Assembly (NCBI GenBank): GCA_021808195.1
Contig: JAKBCE010000176.1
Span: forward strand, 1-5,313
DNA: 5,313 bases
Direction: 5' to 3'
Source of the DNA: Pseudomonadota bacterium
GTDB lineage: Bacteria; Pseudomonadota; Gammaproteobacteria; Steroidobacterales; Steroidobacteraceae
Position numbers and translations under genes: made by a program. Numbering within the stretch: position 1 is the stretch's first letter; each line of letters starts with the position of its first letter. This document shows positions 5,285 to 5,313 of this stretch, piece by piece. The notes below the pieces were generated by a model that had not been told where the DNA came from, ran no database searches, and was given only the letters and a program-made list of their open reading frames with translations.

Positions 5285-5309
5285 CGGTCGATTCGCGGAG
5301 ATTCGACCG
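5285..5309. repeat. 7-bp inverted repeat at the right edge
   Basis: CGGTCGA (5285-5291) and TCGACCG (5303-5309) pair perfectly over an 11-nt loop; GATTCG is also repeated at 5290 and 5300. It superficially recalls a tRNA T-arm, but the rest of a cloverleaf cannot be drawn. Together with a weaker GACGC/GCGTC pair (5250-5277) it extends the structured segment. Confidence 0.35.
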
Positions 5310-5313
5310 GTGG

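Larger units (their letters stand above)
4635..5313. other. Gene-free regulatory region, 679 nt
   Basis: No credible reading frame lies here. Minus-strand 4771-5028 (85 codons, TTG start, Arg-rich) resembles no family I know. The part next to the gene (4635-4940) carries a sigma-54 promoter, an AT-rich tract (4739-4780), small hairpins and inverted repeats. The far part (5118-5309) holds several long hairpins. Nothing recognised in 4941-5117. Confidence 0.5.

Noticed and set aside
5280..5313. tRNA T-arm-like sequence GGTCGAATC on the minus strand at the right edge
   Set aside because: No acceptor stem, anticodon arm or correct T-stem pairing could be drawn; it is explained by a simple 7-bp inverted repeat.

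Overview
The window is GC-rich Gram-negative DNA. Every gene I can support lies on the minus strand: one large tetratricopeptide-repeat (TPR) lipoprotein, cut by the left edge, and three small tandem lipoproteins that share a C-terminal fibronectin type III (FN3) domain. Lipoboxes with Gly after the Cys, strong Shine-Dalgarno sites and a near-perfect sigma-54 promoter point to a proteobacterium. The beta/gamma group is my best guess, because PrsT-type TPR lipoproteins of exosortase/PEP-CTERM systems occur there. No rRNA, tRNA, CRISPR array, transposase or phage gene was seen.

Layout, left to right: 1-2079 (minus, incomplete) encodes a PrsT-like TPR lipoprotein. 2080-2499 is a gene-free leader with a perfect TATAAT box and a 14-bp palindrome. 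2500-2871, 3073-3516 and 3747-4634 encode FN3 lipoproteins of 123, 147 and 295 residues. The FN3 domain is similar in all three, but the part between lipid anchor and FN3 grows from about 10 residues, to a Ser-rich linker, to a Gly/Ser/Thr repeat plus an Ig-like domain. 4635-5313 has no credible gene. It holds a sigma-54 promoter reading into the 295-residue gene, a possible IHF site, candidate enhancer inverted repeats, and at the right end a cluster of long hairpins.

Working model (inference): all four products are exported, lipidated and probably sent to the outer membrane. The FN3/Ig proteins would be surface or periplasmic adhesion modules made by local duplication, and the TPR protein would be part of an exopolysaccharide/PEP-CTERM export apparatus. 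In known PEP-CTERM systems the response regulator PrsR is a sigma-54 activator, so the RpoN promoter fits this idea. However, no PEP-CTERM tail, exosortase or PrsK/PrsR gene is visible here. The least explained parts are the promoter architecture at 4722-4936 and the structured gene-free segment at 5118-5309.
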